From an uncultured Collinsella sp. (GTDB lineage Bacteria > Actinomycetota > Coriobacteriia > Coriobacteriales > Coriobacteriaceae): a stretch of DNA of 25,401 bases. Below the pieces are notes generated by a model. That model was not told the origin of the DNA. It did no database searches and saw only the letters and a list, made by a program, of their open reading frames with translations. The stretch's first letter is position 1. Each line of letters starts with the position of its first letter. Made by a program: the position numbers and the translations under genes. The DNA lies in NCBI GenBank assembly GCA_900544875.1, contig UQWS01000024.1, forward strand, positions 1 through 25,401. Direction: 5' to 3'. Below, piece by piece: positions 22,843 to 25,401 of this stretch.

Positions 22843-22877
22843 AAGGGCGCGACCAGGAGGTCAGCGCCCTTTCGTTT
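22843..22877 (+). terminator. Terminator of the lysS transcript
   Basis: AAGGGCGC-GACC (22843-22854), loop AGGA, GGTC-A-GCGCCCTT (22859-22871) with one bulged A, followed by TCGTTT. The region from 22765 to 23112 has no gene; it contains this element, the preceding hairpin and the following palindrome. Confidence 0.75.
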
Positions 22878-22931
22878 CACGTCACCTTGTCACAAATGCG
22901 ACCCGCTCGCTGACGTTGCCAACACATCGAT

Positions 22932-22989
22932 GTAGTCATTGGGGACGTTCTTAAACGACTAGTCATTCAAGAACGTCCCCAATGACTAC
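22932..22989. repeat. 58-bp palindromic element with GGGGACGTTC arms
   Basis: The arms 22932-22952 and 22969-22989 are perfect inverted copies (21 bp). The 16-base centre holds the palindrome GACTAGTC (22957-22964) and a third copy of TAGTCATT (22960-22967), which also occurs in the left arm and, inverted, in the right arm. No U-tract and no gene. It resembles REP/MITE-type elements with GGGGAC cores moved by REP-associated (RAYT) transposases in other bacteria; no transposase is in the window. Confidence 0.75.
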
Positions 22990-23112
22990 CCAACGACCGC
23001 ACCGGCGCATTGACGATTTTGCGTCTCCCGTGCCCGACAGCCGTCTCTTTTATGTTTCCTTTAGCCGTCGCTGCCTAGGATGGGGGTTAGTCGATAGGAA
23101 GGGAGCATCGGG

Positions 23113-24681
23113 ATGGACGATGCGAGCGAGCGCGCGATCGAAGAGGACATGCTCGATCAGTTTAATTACTTTGATGATGAGGACGAGGAGCCGATCGACC
23201 GTCGCGAGCCGGCATCGCTTGACTCATTTGACCTAGTGGGTGAAGGGGCTGATGAGGTTGAGAATGAATCGACGGAACCCCCACAGCCTTCGCGCCCCGA
23301 CTCGCTGCTTTCGAGAATTTCTTTGCACCACGGTGTCCGTGCCGGCGCGCTCCATATGAAAACTGACTGGCGCCAGATCGTGACGGCAGGCGATGAGCTT
23401 GCCGTCGATGCGCCACTTATCGACAAATCATCCATCATTTGCCGCACCGGCATGCTTATGCTCGCGAGCGGAACGGGTGCCTGGCGTGTACGCGATACCA
23501 TGAATCGCGTCGCCGCCGTGCTCGGTGTCACCATCCACGTTGACTTAAGTCTCCTGTCGTTTGAGTGTACTTGTATTGAAGATGGTCACTGCTTTAACGA
23601 AGTCGTCAGCTTGCCCACAACGGGCGTCAATACCCATCGCATTTGGATGATGGAGAGCTTCCTTAAGGAAATCGAGACATATGGCCGTCGTTTTACGGTG
23701 CATGAGTATCACGAGATGCTCAAGACCGTTGAGAGTTCAAAACCTGATTACACTTCCTGGCAACAGGGCCTTGCGGCGGCCTGTGCTTGCGGCGCCTTCG
23801 TCTTTTTGCTCGGCGGCGGTCCTATCGAGATGGTCTGTGCATTTGTGGGCGCTGGTGTCGGTAACTTTGCTCGCTCCCATATTCTTAAGCAGGGCCTTGG
23901 CCAGTTTAGCGCGCTGACGATCGGCGTTGCACTCGCTTGCGTCTCGTATCTGCTGGCATTGCTCGGTCTTGGCCAGGTCATACCGGGGGCAATGTCGCAC
24001 CAAGAAGGCTATATCGGCGCCATGCTCTTTGTGATCCCCGGCTTTCCTCTCATTACGGCAGGTCTCGACATCGCTAAGCTCGACATGCGAAGCGGCATTG
24101 AGCGTCTTTCGTATGCTGTGTCGATTATTGTGATGGCGACGCTCGTAGGTTGGATGGTTGCCGAGTGTGTTGGCCTGGCGCCGGACGACTTTGCGCCGCT
24201 CGGCCTTTCGCCGCTTGCCCTTACGCTCTTGCGCGTGCTAATGAGCTTCGTTGGCGTATTCGGCTTCTCAGTGATGTTCAACAGCCCGGTAAAGATGGCA
24301 GCGGCGGCAGGGCTCATCGGCGCCGTGTCTAATACCTTGCGCCTTACGCTCGTCGATGCGCCGACGCTGTTTCCCTTCCTGGGTCTGAGCGTGGGTATGC
24401 CTCCCGAGGCAGCAGCGTTTATCGGTGCGCTGGTATCGGGCCTGCTCGCGAGCTTAGCCGAAATCAAGCTCACCTACCCACGTATCGCCCTCACGGTGCC
24501 ATCGATTGTCATTATGGTGCCGGGCTTGTATCTGTATCGCTCGATGTATTACATGTGCACCTTCGACACGGTCAATATGCTCGGCTGGTTTGTGCGTGCA
24601 GTGCTCATTGTGGCGTTTCTGCCCGTTGGCCTGGGTGTGGCGAGAACCCTCACCGACCCCCGCTGGCGCCACACCAGCTAA
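23113..24681 (+). CDS. ThrE-family threonine/serine exporter, full-length fused form
   Basis: A 522-residue inner-membrane exporter of the ThrE family, which in Corynebacterium exports threonine and serine by proton exchange. Layout: an acidic, disordered-looking N-terminal tail (about 1-75); a soluble hydrolase-like domain (about 85-205, with CRTGMLMLASGTGAWRVRDT); then about ten membrane segments. The first membrane block (about 215-370) contains FPLITAGLDIAKLD, the second (about 375-510) contains TVPSIVIMVPGLYLYRSMYY. In many Firmicutes these two halves are separate proteins; here they are fused as in actinobacteria. ATG 23113 follows GGGAGC. The substrate may differ from threonine. No regulator is adjacent. 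Confidence 0.88.
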   Translation: MDDASERAIEEDMLDQFNYFDDEDEEPIDRREPASLDSFDLVGEGADEVENESTEPPQPSRPDSLLSRISLHHGVRAGALHMKTDWRQIVTAGDELAVDAPLIDKSSIICRTGMLMLASGTGAWRVRDTMNRVAAVLGVTIHVDLSLLSFECTCIEDGHCFNEVVSLPTTGVNTHRIWMMESFLKEIETYGRRFTVHEYHEMLKTVESSKPDYTSWQQGLAAACACGAFVFLLGGGPIEMVCAFVGAGVGNFARSHILKQGLGQFSALTIGVALACVSYLLALLGLGQVIPGAMSHQEGYIGAMLFVIPGFPLITAGLDIAKLDMRSGIERLSYAVSIIVMATLVGWMVAECVGLAPDDFAPLGLSPLALTLLRVLMSFVGVFGFSVMFNSPVKMAAAAGLIGAVSNTLRLTLVDAPTLFPFLGLSVGMPPEAAAFIGALVSGLLASLAEIKLTYPRIALTVPSIVIMVPGLYLYRSMYYMCTFDTVNMLGWFVRAVLIVAFLPVGLGVARTLTDPRWRHTS

Positions 24682-24715
24682 TTGGTGCAAATGAAACTGA
24701 TCCGCAAAACATGAA

Positions 24716-24803
24716 CGTGGATAATCTCCCGTTTTTGGCCTGTTTACGGGCTCAAGACGGGAGATTATCCACGCTCGTGGAATGGGTGTCCGAAAATCCA
24801 CGC
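24716..24803. repeat. Long inverted repeat with TCCACGCTCGT repeats
   Basis: Arms 24716-24732 and 24757-24773 are perfect 17-bp inverted copies around a 24-base loop. ATCCACGCTCGT follows as two direct copies (at 24768 and about 28 bp later), and CCACG-CT-CGTGG makes a further small palindrome. The arm ends read TTATCCACG, one mismatch from a DnaA box (TTATCCACA), in inverted orientation. There is no U-tract, so a simple terminator is unlikely. The 298-bp gap 24682-24979 otherwise holds only the clpC promoter and leader. Confidence 0.7.
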
Positions 24804-24892
24804 TCGTTGGGCCGATGCAGAGGCACCTGGCAATTCCTTTTTTGTAGACGTTGTCGCGCGGCTACGGGCAGGAAAGGTCCCAACGGTTAACA

Positions 24893-24898
24893 TATACT
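24893..24898 (+). promoter_or_regulatory. -10 element of clpC
   Basis: TATACT at 24893-24898, predicted start near 24905. A CATAT/ATATG pair flanks it (24891-24905). The -35 is weak. No CIRCE, CtsR-type or HAIR operator is seen. Confidence 0.5.
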
Positions 24899-24917
24899 CC
24901 ATATGGGTAAAGAGACC

Positions 24918-24943
24918 AAAGCGCTGCCGCGGGGTGGCGCTTT
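24918..24943 (+). promoter_or_regulatory. Leader hairpin of clpC
   Basis: AAAGCGC-TGCC (24918-24928), loop GCGG, GGTG-GCGCTTT (24933-24943): 11 pairs including two wobbles, in the 5' leader about 35 bases before the start codon. GCGTTTG follows, a weak U-tract. Confidence 0.5.
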
Positions 24944-24979
24944 GCGTTTGAAAAACTAGCTCGTCTAAGAGGAACTAGC

Positions 24980-25401
24980 ATGTTAGACCGTTTTACCGAT
25001 CGCGCGCGCAAGGTCATGTCCATGGCCAAGCAGGAGGCGCTCGATCTGCACTCAAATAAGGTGGGCACCGAGCACCTGCTGCTCGCGCTTGCCAAGGAGG
25101 ACGAGGGCATTGCCGCTGAGGCGCTGCGTTCGCTCGACATCTCCTACGATGACATCATGGATACCCTCAAAGAGGTCCAGACCACGGTTCCCGAGCCCAG
25201 CGAGGAGACCGAGGCTGCCAAGCTCGCCTTTACGCCGCTCGTCATCAGCGTGATGGAGCGCTCCTTCCGTGTGGCACGCGAGAACAACCAGACCTACGTG
25301 TCGACCGAGCACTTGCTGATCGGCATCGTCGAAGAGGGCAACGGCATGGCCATGGACATCCTCATGCGCCTGGGCGTGTCGTCTGCTTCCATTAAAAAGG
25401 C
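24980..25401 (+). CDS. clpC: ATP-dependent Clp protease ATPase ClpC, N-terminal part
   Basis: Only the first 140 codons are in the window; the frame is open at the right edge. The sequence is the Clp N-domain with both repeats: repeat 1 begins FTDRARKVMSMAKQEA with GTEHLLLALAKE near residue 29, repeat 2 begins LVISVMERSFRVARE with STEHLLIGIVEE near 109. This pattern fits ClpC (Hsp100 AAA+ unfoldase of the ClpP protease) better than ClpA or ClpX. ClpB has a similar N-domain and cannot be wholly excluded from this fragment. ATG 24980 follows AGAGGA. It has its own promoter and a structured leader. Confidence 0.9.
   Translation, partial: MLDRFTDRARKVMSMAKQEALDLHSNKVGTEHLLLALAKEDEGIAAEALRSLDISYDDIMDTLKEVQTTVPEPSEETEAAKLAFTPLVISVMERSFRVARENNQTYVSTEHLLIGIVEEGNGMAMDILMRLGVSSASIKK

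Noticed and set aside
1..25401. CRISPR arrays, phage genes or insertion sequences
   Set aside because: No regularly spaced direct repeats, transposase, integrase or phage structural gene was seen on either strand.

Overview
This 25.4 kb window reads as an ordinary chromosomal region of a high-GC actinobacterium. The protein set and gene style point to the class Coriobacteriia, most likely a Collinsella-like gut organism. That placement rests on recognition of the proteins, not on a database search. Coding is dense and almost entirely on the plus strand. No transposase, integrase, phage gene, rRNA or CRISPR array is visible. Layout: (1) 300-4760 is a riboflavin-uptake operon. A sigma70-type promoter leads into an FMN riboswitch, then ribU, a fused double ECF ATPase (ecfA1-ecfA2), ecfT, and two tandem paralogous small flavin-type (PNPOx-like) proteins. 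The genes overlap or are 30-44 bp apart, so one FMN-sensing leader probably controls them all. (2) 4858-9990 is the arginine operon argC-argJ-argB-argD, preceded by two facing ARG-box-like sites and an extended -10, and closed by a wobble-rich terminator. (3) 9990-10770 is a gene-poor stretch. It holds an AT-rich segment with matching inverted ends, an 86-bp unit present twice at 186-bp spacing that includes a copy of the tRNA 3' end, and a minus-strand tRNA-Val(UAC). (4) 10779-18303 holds asnB, a Mur ligase (murE-like), a HAD phosphatase, glutamate racemase (murI), RNase PH (rph), XTP/dITP pyrophosphatase and D-aminoacyl-tRNA deacylase (dtd): cell-wall precursor supply plus RNA and nucleotide quality control. 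(5) 18330-19790 holds veg and ispE, then tRNA-Pro(CGG). (6) 19800-22764 holds tatA, greA and a lysyl-tRNA synthetase with an extra C-terminal tRNA-binding domain. (7) 22765-25401 holds a large perfect palindrome, a fused ThrE-type threonine/serine exporter, a second palindromic repeat cluster carrying DnaA-box-like ends, and the start of clpC, which runs off the window. Regulation is unusually legible. Clear -10 elements (TATACT, TATAGT, TATAAA) precede most transcription units and strong intrinsic terminators separate them. Several leaders carry hairpins placed where they could act as attenuators (veg, lysS, clpC). The least explained material is non-coding: the tRNA-Val flank, the 22932-22989 palindrome and the 24716-24800 repeat cluster.
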